Origin: Cryptomeria japonica
Taxonomy: Eukaryota > Streptophyta > Pinopsida > Cupressales > Cupressaceae
NCBI RefSeq assembly: GCF_030272615.1
Contig: NC_081405.1
Span: 152,066,113 to 152,130,112, forward strand
Length of the DNA stretch: 64,000 nt
Reading direction: 5' to 3'
The notes beneath the pieces were generated by a model. The model saw only the letters and a program-made list of their open reading frames with translations. It did not search any database and had not been told where the DNA came from. The translations under genes were made by a program, and so were the position numbers. Within the stretch, counting starts at the first letter, position 1. Every line of letters starts with the position of its first letter. Below are positions 21,457-33,461 of this stretch, piece by piece.

Positions 21457-23986
21457 CTAGCTCACTATACACATTTTAATGTACATATTACCACACTTTC
21501 ACATATTCATGCATCTTTATAAAATTCGTCTTATCTACTTCTTTATCACCAAATGTTTCTACTTATTTTGATACATGTGCTATCCATTGAGATTTTGACT
21601 TTGTCTTTTTAGAACTAATTAGTGGTCATTAGTCATCCCCGTGGTTGTGGACTCATTCCACCCAAATTTAATTTTTTAAATTTAAATGTGAGAGACTTCC
21701 CACTTTCATTGTTTGTGTGGAGAACCAACTAAACACAAGTTTGCAAAATATATTGCTATATCCCTTTACTTAAAGGCAATTGATGCATCTAATCTAATCA
21801 TCCAATAATTTGAGAACTATACTGGTGTATCATTCACAATACACATTTCAATTATTGAACTAGGAGAAATTTAATTCTCCAAAAACAATTTAGAAACATT
21901 TGGATAATTGAATTATTGTTTTCAATAATCATTTGATTTCTTAAGGTTTACCTAAGACAACTTAATACCCTAGAACTACTCAACAACCCTTAAGTTGTTT
22001 CTAAATACCACCGAGTTATCTTATATTAAACAAAATTGATAACAAAAATGCATAAAACAAATTTGCAGTTGCAAAAATTTGTGATTGCAAATTAGTCTCA
22101 AACTACTAGATTCATTCTAATATAAAGTCAACATAAAATTCTTTCCAAAATGATTACTAATTTATAATCTAAGATTCTTAATTAGAACCCTTATTAAATT
22201 CAGATCCACGTCAATCTTAAAATATGCTTTACTTACTGAACTTAATTCAATTAATTATATTTAAATTTTATTAACCACTACAAATTGTCAAAATATAAAT
22301 ATCCACTCATCATTTATTAACCTTAGCTGATTTGTACGTATTTGTATCCATACCATTGAATTAATCTGAGTTACACTTCACAAACGGTTAAATTTCCTTT
22401 ACAAATGGCCTCGTAAGATTTGCAATAGATTAAATTAGCGGTGACTTCATGAAACATGTTTCCCAGAGACATGCGTAGAAAATCTTGTGAAAGAATCCCA
22501 AACGAACAACAACATTTCTGAACAATTGTAGAGATAAGGTTTCCGCAGTCCATATTGTTGTGATTTGAATTTCTGGATTTGACTCTGTGTATCTTTTTCT
22601 TATCAATATTTTGAATCATATTCTATGATTCATTTTTGAGCAATGTTAGTCGCAGAGAAAGGATGCCTACTCACCATACTAACCAGACTTGCGCCTTGAA
22701 TTCACCATATTAATCATTATTATTAATCTTGCCTTAGTTTTTCTCATGGACCATTCACTGTGCTGATCTTTGACTCTCACCATGGTCTCTTTTGGCATAA
22801 GGTCTATGGTTAATTATGGTAATGTTTAATAGTACATCTGGTTATATTCTTAATCTTTCTGGGACTAGGTTCTGTGTATGTTCAAGCCATCTCTATCATG
22901 ACCAATTTCCATGGGTACTCTTTTTTTCTCATGTGGATTGATAATAATTCCAAGGAAAGGGCACCGACAGCGCAAATCTGATTAAACATTGACCAAATCT
23001 CCACGTACATCCATTCATTGAAACACATCAACATCTCTCTGGTATTACTTATTTATGTGAACCACATTCATGCTATGTAAACAGCGTAAGCACTAATCAA
23101 ATCTGCAGGAAATGAAAACACCATGACTATTTGAGAATGCAAGTGTAACATATGGGCAACAAAAAACTGCCTATAGAAACAATTTCGAATTTAAACAGAT
23201 CTATAGGGACTGGAAACGAGCTATGAATGCAAAAATGTAGAAGGTAGGTGGGCAGAAGAGCATATCAAAACCATCTTTGGATTATCATTGTCAACGAGTA
23301 CAATAACTTTATTGGAACTGTTGAGAAATTGTAGAGAACATTGGTAATATAGGTTACCCAGACAAGATTCATGCCACATTCTTTTTGGAGGACACTAATC
23401 CCTCCTTTCACCATACTGAACCATTGCATCTCTTAGCATTTATGGCTTGTCTTGTCTATATACTTCTGTCTAGAAACATGCAATCTTAATGATGTAGTTT
23501 CACTCCACAATCCATGAATCTTACAATTGTGAAGAGCGTATAATACTCTTATTACAGTTGCTTGCAGTAATCCAAATATGCAATATTAGCACTTCAAATA
23601 TATTGTCAAAATCCTTTCCCATTAATCTTCTTTTCATTGCTCTGAAACAGGAATTCTCCTAAATTTGCCTTATAAACATTACAGTTAAAAATTCATAACC
23701 TTGTTTGACTGCTCTGTTATTACTTGCAAGTAGTTTGTACAAACTTTTATGCTAGAAATGATAAAGGAAATCTTTTGATTACAATCTCTTAAGAGTTCAT
23801 GGAGTCATCTACGATTGTTCTAATATCTTTCTAATAACTTCTACCATGTGAACTCAGCAATCACTTTGACATCAAGTTTAAGGTCCACAGGGCATAAAAT
23901 TGCTATTCTATTTCAAGTGCCTGTTTCTTCTTCCTTAAAAGTGGATTAGAAAGATATGATTCTATAAATCAAATTGTGTGCTTGGG
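21457..23986. other. Spacer, no gene seen
   Basis: AT-rich, with only short frames on both strands. The 82-codon minus-strand frame at 22371-22619 has no recognisable motif and I do not call it a gene. The right end probably contains the 3' flank of the cytidine deaminase transcript. Confidence 0.5.
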
Positions 23987-23992
23987 TTTATT
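23987..23992 (-). terminator. Candidate poly(A) signal of the cytidine deaminase gene
   Basis: AATAAA on the minus strand about 205 nt after the stop codon at 24197. The position is plausible for a plant 3' UTR, but the motif is short and other AT-rich signals are nearby. Confidence 0.35.
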
Positions 23993-24196
23993 CATTCCAT
24001 GAATAAACACTGTTATTTCAATACAAAAAACAGAAGTATATACACGTTGGCACTAATGAAAGATGTTTGCCATCAATTACAGAGTTTAGCAGAAGTGGCT
24101 CAGGAAATTAAGATGGCGTTGCAATGGATTTGCCATGCTTAATATTATGATGATGAGATATCAAAGCAAGGAAAATGACTCTTAGGACCAGTTAGA

Positions 24197-25129
24197 TCAT
24201 TTTACAATACAATTGAAAAGATGAAAGGAGCATTTGGGGATTATTTTCTGCAGGGCAAGTTTAATGGTATCACCCTGCTGAACAAGGGCTTCCTCCTTCT
24301 CCACAAGAACTGCCTGGACTATATCTTCATAGTTCCCTCCATCTTGACAAGTAAATGCAATGATTGCTGCCTGCAGAGGTGAAAGGCTGGGATTGAATGC
24401 AGCAGATTCTGTGTAGGAACCTTTGAAGATATTTCCTTTCACAGTCCTCAAAGCAACTCCAGAAGGGCAGTGGCTATATGGAGCATGTGATGAGTTTGCA
24501 GCTTGCAGAGCAGCCAATCTGAGTTCATACAGATCTTCAGAGGCTGAAAAGCCATTAATACTGCCATTCTCTTGATTTTCTCCAACTTTACATATGCTCA
24601 AGGCAGGATCCACTTTCGGAGAATGGAGAGACCCAAAATATAAGCTATGGAAGTGAGGCTGGAAAACAAGAGGAGTGCCCTCCTCCAAATCATCTGGACC
24701 AAATCTGTGCGGAAGAAAATGTAACAGAGACTGGGTTTCAGCACGTTCATCAGCAATCAAGATGTTAATCTCAGGGGCCCCATATAATTCTTGCAGAAAC
24801 TGTCTGCAATGGCCACAGGGGGCTGCAGATACTGCAATAAACCTAAGCTGGCGCTCTCCGTGTTGTGCTGCATTGGCTACCAGGCACTGTTCTGCATGAA
24901 CAGAATGATTCAGAGGAAGACCTACAAACTCCAGATTGACTCCCATGAAGATGCGTCCGCTAACTCCAAGGCCAACAGCTCCAACACGAAAATTGGAGAT
25001 GGGAACTCTAGCCAGAACTTGAGTAGGCTTCACTAACGTAGTCATGTATTGGGTGACTGAGAAACCCAATTCATTGCACTGGCGCTCAACCTCATCCGCC
25101 TCAATGACAAAAGGTGAGCAGCCTCCCAT
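24197..25129 (-). CDS. CDA1: Cytidine deaminase (plant CDA1-like)
   Basis: Hydrolytic deamination of cytidine and deoxycytidine to uridine and deoxyuridine in pyrimidine salvage; plant members are cytosolic homodimers. The open frame runs from an ATG at 25168 (323 codons). I prefer the ATG at 25129 (MGGCSPFVIEADEVE), giving 310 residues, close to the ~300 of the Arabidopsis enzyme, because the preceding 13 residues have no counterpart in the family. Counted from 25168, the zinc site is H91-A-E93 and P117-C118-G-H-C121, with E93 the proton shuttle. The second half (about 225-315; CPSGVAL, YTESAAFNPS) is the degenerate repeat domain of E. coli- and plant-type two-domain CDAs and lacks HAE, as expected. 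It is continuous with no stop, in contrast to all surrounding frames, and ends VFNC-like (HLFNCIVK) as in the family. Confidence 0.93.
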   Translation of the reverse strand: MGGCSPFVIEADEVERQCNELGFSVTQYMTTLVKPTQVLARVPISNFRVGAVGLGVSGRIFMGVNLEFVGLPLNHSVHAEQCLVANAAQHGERQLRFIAVSAAPCGHCRQFLQELYGAPEINILIADERAETQSLLHFLPHRFGPDDLEEGTPLVFQPHFHSLYFGSLHSPKVDPALSICKVGENQENGSINGFSASEDLYELRLAALQAANSSHAPYSHCPSGVALRTVKGNIFKGSYTESAAFNPSLSPLQAAIIAFTCQDGGNYEDIVQAVLVEKEEALVQQGDTIKLALQKIIPKCSFHLFNCIVK

Positions 25130-25530
25130 CCTTGACAAATCCTTCAGAGTTACAAAAACTATGGTCAAATATTTGCAAATATTTTTAATCTGATCAGATC
25201 CACTCGCTCTTCTCAGAAATCATAATTGCAGCCTTGAGAGTGAGTCAAAGACATATGATATGTAACATGACTGCATAAAGCAACCACTTTTTTATCCAAC
25301 TAGAAATTTTATTCAAAGCCTCTGGTCTACATGGGCGTGAAAAACACAGAAGCACGTTCTGTCCTAAATCACCTAGTTAGCCCTAAAACAAAGTATTAAG
25401 TCCACATATATACAACCATTTTTACAAAAAATTACAGGGCATCTTCTCTCAAAATGCCAAGATTCTCTTAAGGCAACTCAATTCTGGTCAAACTCTAAGC
25501 TCAGAAATGCAACAAGAATAAACTGCATAC

Positions 25531-25576
25531 CTTCTCCACGCAAGATCCACTGAAAAGATTTTAGCCTTCTCCTCCC
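25531..25576 (-). other. CDA1: Probable 5' UTR exon of the cytidine deaminase gene
   Basis: A 46-bp segment bounded on the minus strand by a good acceptor (TTTTCATTTCAG) and a good donor (GAGAAG then GTATGC). It lies ~400 bp upstream of the coding start in the right orientation. It has no ATG of its own, consistent with untranslated leader. The acceptor for the coding exon is not clear to me (possibly within 25140-25200). This is prediction from splice consensus only. Confidence 0.4.
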
Positions 25577-27370
25577 CTGAAATGAAAATAAAAACACACA
25601 AAATCAATACTACTAATTTGTTTTTTCTTTTCCGAATTTATTCAAAACTCCTTTCAGCTCACTCTGCATCGGATATCCCAGATCAAGGAATAAATAAATA
25701 AAATTAAAAATCAAAATCTTTCCGCTTAAACACCAGCATAATTTTGGATCTAAGATTTCCACAGGGAGACATTTTCCAATTCTCTTGGACCTTTTTTTTT
25801 TAATCTCACATTTCCAGTGAGATACCCTGCTAATCAATTGCGAAACTGCCTTTTTTTTTAATCAAACATTTCGAGTGAGGGATCCTTATCATCAAATAGA
25901 AAACTATTTCGGCAAATGAAGATCACTTGATTTCAAGAGAGCCAGCCTCGGCAAAAGCAGTTTCCCTCATGATGAGTGGGGCAACTCAAACAACAAAAGA
26001 AAGGAAGCTTCAACATCTTAAAAAACGGATTACACAATTTCCAGAAGCATTTTTCTTTATAAAAGAGTCCTTGACAATGAAAATAAAAATATATCAAAGA
26101 CATGAAATTCCACAGTCCATAATGATAGCTTGCAGATTTCTTTATACTCACACATTTAATCCAGAAATCTGCAAGCTGTAAAAATACAAATTGCAATCTT
26201 AAGGCACGGGCTTCTGGCCTCTTTACAGAGAGCGACTTCTTTGTATCCCTGCTCCTTATCTTGATATTATTAATTGCAGTAAACGAATATAAAATGGATC
26301 TAAAAAGAGTTTCTGGAAAATTGAAACACAATTAATTTTTTTATAAACCTACCAGATTAGCCAATAATCCAAACCCTTATCTTCAAGCCCATAAATCCAC
26401 TAAACAAAGCATAAAACTCAAATTTGTAGACCAAACAAGCTGTCTGCACCAGAATTTAACACAAACAAAAAACAAAATCCAGTCTTCGGACACCGAAACG
26501 CCAATTTTCCACAAATGCACCCAATAATTTCGACCACAGGGTTTTCTCCAGCCCAGAAAAAACAGGAAAAGAAAATCCAGGCTAAATTTCACCCCTACAT
26601 TTTCGAAAACATTTTTCTCTTCAACAAAAAAACAAAACAGTCCAAACTTTGTAGGCCCAATTCCTCAAATTACACTCATAAATCGAAAAGAACACAAAAA
26701 TCTTCATCAAATCCAAAACTGCTGATCAGAATTTCGCTTTGCCAATCCTCAAAATAAGCACTACAAATTTTCAATGAACACAAAAAAAAAAACAAAAAAT
26801 CCGCCAGATTTCACTGACCAATTTAGCGCTGCCCGATAAGCTGCGCTAATTTGTCGGAGCTACGCGCGTCCCTGCAGCTGAGATATCTTGGAGATACAAA
26901 ATGGCAAAAAATATCCTGTGCTGGAATTTGTTTGTGAAAGAATGGAAGAGCCCCTACGTACATATATTTGTCCAGCTCAGAGAAGGGAAGCAGTTGCCGC
27001 TTGCGTAGAGCCACTTTTTTTCCTAATTTTAAATTCGGGAACTCTAACCTCACCAGAACCTTAGCTGTCTCCGTCGAAGTTAAAATCATGTATTATTGGG
27101 AATATTCGAGGGAGTTTGTACTGTAGTACAAAATAATCACTTCACACCAGAGGGTGAATAGCGTGGGATTTGACTATCAAGGGAAAAGCCGGCCACTCCT
27201 TAAAAAACTAACTTTAGACCATTCAAAAGGAAAATAAGCTTTACTATTGGGATTGACTCCAACATGGAGATTGGAGATTAGTAGGTGTGATGAATTTTAA
27301 ATTTATGGAAATGTCAATGAGTTTTTGTTTTTTTTGGGTGAAGTTGAATGGTTATAAATGAGTTTATTAT
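25577..27370. other. Upstream region of the cytidine deaminase gene
   Basis: No separate gene is convincing. The 88-codon minus-strand frame at 26823-27089 lies in a locally GC-richer stretch and contains a possible donor (GTGAGG near 27055). It may be the first, untranslated exon or the promoter region of the deaminase gene rather than a protein. The remaining frames are short and composition-driven. Confidence 0.35.
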
Positions 27371-27905
27371 GGACCAAGTTTTATTAAGCAAGATTCTGAC
27401 ATCATAAGGGATGAGGTTAGGATCATACTCCAGGGGATTTTGATAGAATATATACCCATCAATCTTTGGCTTTAAGTCAAAGAGGTTTCAATCTATGGTT
27501 CACGCTCTTGTATTAGATAGTGGAAAGGACCTAGTCATTGCCCATCCTAACTTCGTGTTGGTTGTTTTAGTTGATTGCCCAAGAAAAATCTATGAATTAG
27601 CCAAATTCAATTGTTAAGTCCTTTGATTAGTGGCCAACGCATAAGAAACAATCATAAGATTGTTATCTTCTGCTCTTTAGGTCTTGCAAAACCTAGGCGG
27701 GTTCCCCTTAACAATATCATGGATCAAGTTTTGTTAAGTGTAAGACTTGGATATTATAAGGGATGCGGTCAAAATCGTACCCAGACAATTTTCACGAAAT
27801 AGATACCTATCAGTCCTTAGCTCTCAACCGAAGAGGTTCCAACCTATGACTCATGCTCTTGTATAAGATGGGGGGGAGGACCTAGTTGCTGCTCACCCTA
27901 ACTTC
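27371..27905. repeat. Diverged direct repeat pair, ~185 bp each, ~350 bp apart
   Basis: 27371-27556 and 27720-27905 align through shared words such as CAAGTTTT(A/G)TTAAG, ATAAGGGATG(A/C)GGT, AGAGGTT(T/C)CAA and GGACCTAGT. They are not coding. Either a tandem duplication with spacer or two copies of a short dispersed repeat. Confidence 0.7.
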
Positions 27906-28444
27906 ATGCACCCTAAGCTCCTAAATGGTACACTGAATTTCGATGATTTTTTTGGGTTTCTTTATGTGTGACTTAAGATCTCAAACTTATTGTTTCAGTT
28001 TATAGGTAGTTGCAACAAATGTATGAGGATTTGTTATGTGCACAAAGGTAAAAATGTGGTCATTTAGAAGTGACACTTGATACCCATTCATAGACACCCC
28101 CAATAACGTTGCACTACACTTACCAAAAAAATTGTACAACTGATCTAATACATATTCCTCTAATAAATGTTTTTATCAATGCCCATGTACGAATGTCCTA
28201 GTAATCATGCACTATGGTTACCAATAAAGTTGCACAACTCCCCCAATTAAATTTTCAAAATTTAGCTAATGGGTGTATAAGTGGGCAACTATTGGTACAC
28301 ATGAAATATTTTAGTGGGCTTTTAATTATCATGTATGGGTTATTTTTAACGATAGTAATTGGGGATTTGGGTGGGCAAGAACATAGCAATTATTGGTACA
28401 TGGGAGGCTATTGGGTTCTTTCCCCTAGCTAAAACAATTTGGTC
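27906..28444. other. Spacer, no gene seen
   Basis: Two related AT-rich stretches (about 28085-28140 and 28180-28245) share TTACCAA(A/T)AAA-TTG-ACAACT-like words. No coding signal. Confidence 0.4.
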
Positions 28445-28599
28445 GAAGCTATTTTGGCTCCAAAACAAACCTTTCGTACAACGTGATAGCAACGTGTTAG
28501 TCAATCGCAGCCATTTAATGCAAAATCAACGGTGTAAAACGCACGACTAACACGCGTGTTAGTCAATCCATACTGTCGTTTTGGAGCCAAAATAGATGC
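28445..28599. repeat. Short inverted-repeat element (MITE-like)
   Basis: The arms 28445-28466 and 28578-28599 are inverted copies matching at about 19 of 22 positions, with the core CTATTTTGGCTCCAAAAC. Between them, the ACGCGTGTTAGTCAATC and AACGTGTTAGTCAATCG stretches are direct copies. Total ~155 bp. No clear target duplication is visible, so MITE status is unproven. Confidence 0.5.
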
Positions 28600-30254
28600 A
28601 TCCAACAATTTTGGGGTTGATATAAAACCCTCCAACAATAAGAATAAAAAAAAATGCATTGAAATGCATGTGAATATGGACAATATGGTATTAAGTGTGG
28701 GAGGATGTGTACATGAAAATACGTAATGGTATGAGAGAATAAGTTGACTTTATATGAAAGTGTGTATTTGTTAATATATGATTGCATCAAGTCATTTCGT
28801 CAAAATGACCCAAAACTAAATGGAAAATGACATAGGCAAATTTCACCATGACTAATATATTTTTTTGAAAAGCTTTAGGGGGCATGATCAATGCATGGTA
28901 AATTTATTTTTCTTCTAAAAACCACAGTAAAATTATTTTTCATGGAAAAAATACACACTTAAGTAATCTAGGCTAATTAAATGATTAGAACAATTATGTA
29001 AAAACAAATTGACCTGGATAATTGAGCTAGGTTAATATCTTGAAATAAATGCATAAATTAATTAAATTAAATGTAAGGGTACTTGCTTTCATTTGATAAG
29101 GACATCATTGTAAAAATTGTTGAAATAAAATATATATCAAGAGTTTGGATTTGTATATGTGCTTGTAGTTAACTCTAGTGTGATGTAATAAGAAAAAAAG
29201 TAAAATAAGTGTAATAGAATATATACACTTTCAAAAATAAATATTCATTTATTCAAAATTTCATGTGAAATACAACCTTTCATATATTATTGATGTCATA
29301 TGCATGTTACATTCATATCACAAAGATAGATGCACACATCACAATTTTCTCTTATAATCTCTTTCAATCATCTATCATAGACATTATTATTGTTATTGTT
29401 ATTGTTATTATGTAAGGACATGTCTCTAAACTCATCTACGTATATATCTCTGACCATTAGGAGATATTCTAAGGTATTTGGTACTACTGCAACATGCTTT
29501 TTACAAGACTTAAACATGGGTCCACACAACTAGAAAGAGACAAAAACATGTGTCCAAATTAAGAAATTTAATTTTAAAGGTTTGAAGTTCAAATTTGTTA
29601 TCATATAAACGATCTAGACTAAATTTGCATCCATAGATCAAAATCAACATTATGAATGACTAGATGTGGGGATAAAATCCACATCTCAGGAATGAGTGAC
29701 CATGGGGCCAAGCTAATATAAAATTATTTTTCACTTACATATGAAAAACATCATCTTACATAAAAGATGCATAAGTGATAACCTGGTTGTTGTAGTATCA
29801 AAACATAAGGGAAAGGGGTATGGGTATGCAATTTTCACTATTGCAAATAATGATTATTGTATTGGTGAAATCTATGAAGTGGTTTTGTAGATTGGGTTCT
29901 ACTTTGAGTATCATGTTTCAATAGAGATATGTAGAGATCACAACCTTAATTTGATGGTTACATGACCTTATTTGGATCTTTTTATCATTAAGTATAATCA
30001 AAATTTTAGGAACATTGTATCACATGAAAGGGAAGATTTTGGACAATCACACACACATGCGCGCACACACACACACACACAAATTTTAAAGGATTTTTGT
30101 TGTAAACTATCTAACTTACAAGTAAGATCAACTGCCAAATTTAGGCCTTGATGGGCATTTGCATTGTGTTTCAGTATTAATTCCTTGTGTAGGTAAATAG
30201 AATTATCTATGGGAATCAATGTTTTATTTTCTTTAAGCAACTATGTTATCATAA
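28600..30254. other. AT-rich spacer, no gene seen
   Basis: Only short frames. Small simple repeats: an ATT/GTT trinucleotide tract at about 29383-29410 and a (CA)n tract interrupted by GCGCG at about 30048-30080. Confidence 0.5.
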
Positions 30255-30440
30255 AGATGGTGATCCATGTAATACAATAGTTAAAACACTTGCTTGGTGA
30301 AATTGCCACCAAGGTTCAAATCCCCGTTGGGCTGCTAGGTTCACAGGCATGACACTTTCGTTGGGCTGGTGTGCTCACGAATTTGAACAACAATAGTATT
30401 CGACACCTTAAAAAGTGCTCCTTACCAATAAAAAACAAAC
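30255..30440 (+). repeat. tRNA-derived SINE-like segment
   Basis: TAGTTAAAACACT at about 30272 resembles an A box and GGTTCAAATCC at about 30313 is a perfect B box; spacing is ~41 nt. The body continues with GTTGGGCTG repeats and ends in an A-rich AAAAAACAAACAAAC tail near 30427-30442, as SINEs do. No flanking duplication was established. Confidence 0.55.
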
Positions 30441-31774
30441 AAACTATGTTATCATAAAGACCATATTTAATCTCTTTTTCCAATAAGAATTGTCTAGTTT
30501 TAAAATTAAAAATATAATTTTGTAAGTGAAAGTCATGACCAAATAATGATTCTAGAAGAACACCTAGCTTCATTGTAATAAAAATTGATAAAATAAAAGA
30601 AGTAAAATTTAGCAACCAAACCTGTACCACTTTGTAGTGTTCAGAGAACTTTTAGATGAATACTGGAAGTCAAAAATATAACACCATGGGAAAAATATTA
30701 TGGCCTTAAAAAAATAGCTCTATTGAGCTATAGAGGGGCTAGGTGACCATATATCTCTATATAGTGACACTCTGGTGATGTAGTGGCAGCACTAGCAATA
30801 TGAGATGGTAGACTTAAAAAAAGGGTTAAGCTTTATTTACCTTTTCAAATTTTAAAGTTTGGCACTAGGGGTTGAAACCTCATATGACACTATCCATACC
30901 TTCTTGTTGAAGCCTACTATCATAGATATGAGTGGATCTATGGATGCCCGACCTCTTTTGTACTTTTATAAAAAAATTAATATCTGCAACAAAATGCATG
31001 ACCATATAACAAGGTTGGAACTAACAAAAAATGTAATTTTTTCAAATGGTTAAAATAGGTCAAATTGTATGTTAATATTTATTACTCAAGCCTCTTAGCT
31101 CCAATTTTAAAGTTTATTTTGTCCTCGGGGATCATCTATAAAATTTTACATTCAAAACTCTCTTGGTAAACATTGAAAAAAAAATAAAAGAATTCCAAAC
31201 CTAGATTTAAACCCCAAATATACAAAAAATAAAACCACAAATCCACAAACCTAGAACACCAAACCTACAAATAACAACCTTCAAAATGTGTCTCATGTCT
31301 TGAAATATCGTAAATCTTTCTTATATTGTCATAGCTTCAACTTTATATTAGATATGTTCATACAAAGAATATAAATCTTATAAGATATGTACATTATAAA
31401 AGGAAAATATAAACATAAAATTAAAAAGATATGCTATTATAATGAACGTCTTATAAAATGTGATATATAAATTACTATCACATTCACTCAAATGTTAAAT
31501 CATGAGAATTATATTCGACAAAATAGTTCATTGTGTTAAGTACTTTGTTTCGTTGTTGATTATTTTGAGAGAATTAATGAGTGTACCAGACTAAACATAA
31601 GGAAGGCTTTTTTTTTTTTTTGAAGAACATCATAACCATCTAAGATCTTGATATTTTAAAGAGAAATAACTCATAATAAAATCACCAACTTACACCCTAA
31701 AGTCTAATAAAACACATCCATAATCCATTGACATATTTTAAGAATGAATTTGGCTTATTAAAAGTCTTTTATAA
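30441..31774. other. AT-rich spacer, no gene seen
   Basis: No coding signal; a poly-T run lies at about 31608-31621. Confidence 0.5.
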
Positions 31775-32193
31775 TTATTATTTTTTGGATAGATAATGGG
31801 CCATTGGCCGAATAATTTTATTAATTAAAAGAAGAATTACCTAATTTACAACCCGATTCAGTGTGGTCACTAGTAGGAAAGAATTGGGCGAAGAAAACCT
31901 CCAGTCTTGCCCAAGGAAATTAATTCTTGGAATTATACAGAACAATTACAGAAAGTGGCAAATTGCCAATAAGGAGCTATACATTTGAGAAATCACTTTA
32001 ATTATGTTGTTCCTATTTAGAATAGGGTGAAGAAGACTTCGCCGAGTCAGTGCCAAACATCCTAAGCCCGATTTAATCTAGCTACCTGCAAATACAGATC
32101 TGCCTTCCAAACTATTATTCTCATCACATGGTTAGCAAGCCACTCCATAATAAATCAAATTCTAGTTGAATCCAAACTTAAGAGGATCAAAAG
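31775..32193 (-). repeat. LINE-like 3' end fragment
   Basis: On the minus strand this reads as a T/G-rich 3' tail ending AATTAATAAAATTATTCGG, preceded by short coding-like remnants, a pattern common in 3' ends of plant L1-type elements. No RT or RNase H motif is present, so this is a low-certainty call. Element C begins at 32194, so the fragment was probably cut by it. Confidence 0.3.
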
Positions 32194-33393
32194 TGTTGGC
32201 AATTTGGAGGAATTGATTATGTGTTGCATTGATGTTTGTCATTGATGTCAACACTAGCTTGTTTGGTTTTCTACCGGGTTTCGGTAGAGTGGTTGGATTG
32301 TGATGTTGATCTGGAGACCATCTCCAATAATCTTTGGTACGTTCAGTTTGGTGGAATTGGTTTGGTTCGGTGATTCATGTGCGTGTCACATTCAGTTGGT
32401 TTAGGATTTGGTGATCCAGAAGCTATCATATGTTCTAGTAAGCCTTTTGGTTACCGGTAAGGGTTTTACCGACAGAGCTTTGTTGCAGATCTTTTGATGG
32501 ATTCGATAAGTGGTGTTGGTGCGGCTTCTAGAAGGTTCTTGGGATGTTGATGGTTATCATGTTTGTGTTCCAGTTGATCGGTGGTGTTGCATTTAGCATA
32601 TGGTGACCTATTTTAGGCCTGGTGCTATTCTGTGTTATTCTCCTAGGTTATGGACCGCTTTTGGTGGATGCTCTCGATGCGTTACCGGTTGGATTTATTG
32701 TTTGGTTAATGTTGTTTCGATCTCTGGATGACTTGGGATATCATTGGTTTGCGGGTTTATGTAATGGATTTATTGTATTATTTTTTAGGTGGCCGACCTA
32801 ATTGTTTAGGTCTTGGGTTTGTATAAATATGATGTAAGATCTCTTTGTAGATCATGGTCACAGATGTGTTATGGGATTATCTGTGTGTGAATAAAGTTGT
32901 AATAATATGCAAAGGTTTTGGTCGATCAAACGTGATCGAATTGGGTTTGTGTAAGAGGTTTAAAACCTCTGGTATTGAGCTTAATTAGAACTATACTCAG
33001 GCATAAGAGATGATATTCTTGCAGTTCAATCTTCTTTCTAGATTGTAGTCCGAAGATTTCTTGTAGTCAGTGAGGCTCCTTTTGTGAGGAGCAGTGCGCT
33101 CTAGGCAGTGTGCCTTCCTTCATGTGTAGGCCCCTTGTATGTAATATTTATTTATTTAATCAGTGGATAGATATTGTGGGTCTCCAATCCCACCGTGGTT
33201 TTTCTTCTTTGAGATTTTCCACATATAAACCTTTGTGTTATGGTGTTGATCTTTGTGGTTGCATTATTATTACTTGTTGTTATTTTCTTTTATGTATACT
33301 GGTTGCTAAGTTGTTGTGCTAATAAGGTTAAAATTAATCATACTGGGAGAACACTGATTCACCCCCCCCTCTCAATGTTCTTGGATTCCAATA
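32194..33393 (+). repeat. Element C 5' LTR
   Basis: 1200 bp. A TATA-like GTATAAATATGATG lies near 32822, followed by the transcribed R/U5 part with the CCCACCGTGGTTTTTC word. The end GATTCACCCCCCCCTCTCAATG is typical of the Copia LTRs in this window. Confidence 0.88.
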
Positions 33394-33447
33394 ATTGGTA
33401 TCAGAGCCTGGTGCCTCAGAACAAGTCTAACAACTTGAGGAAGATCC
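33394..33447 (+). promoter_or_regulatory. Element C primer-binding site and leader motif
   Basis: TGGTATCAGAGCC at 33396-33408 is the exact complement expected for initiator tRNA-Met. The leader motif TAACAACTTGAGGAAGATCC ends at 33447, 30 nt into the internal region. Confidence 0.85.
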
Positions 33448-33461
33448 TGTATTAGGAATCC

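Noticed and set aside
24675..25036. Plus-strand frames of 74 and 81 codons
   Set aside because: Antisense shadows of the cytidine deaminase.
26823..27089. Independent 88-codon protein upstream of the deaminase
   Set aside because: No motif, and its position and possible donor site fit a leader exon or promoter better.
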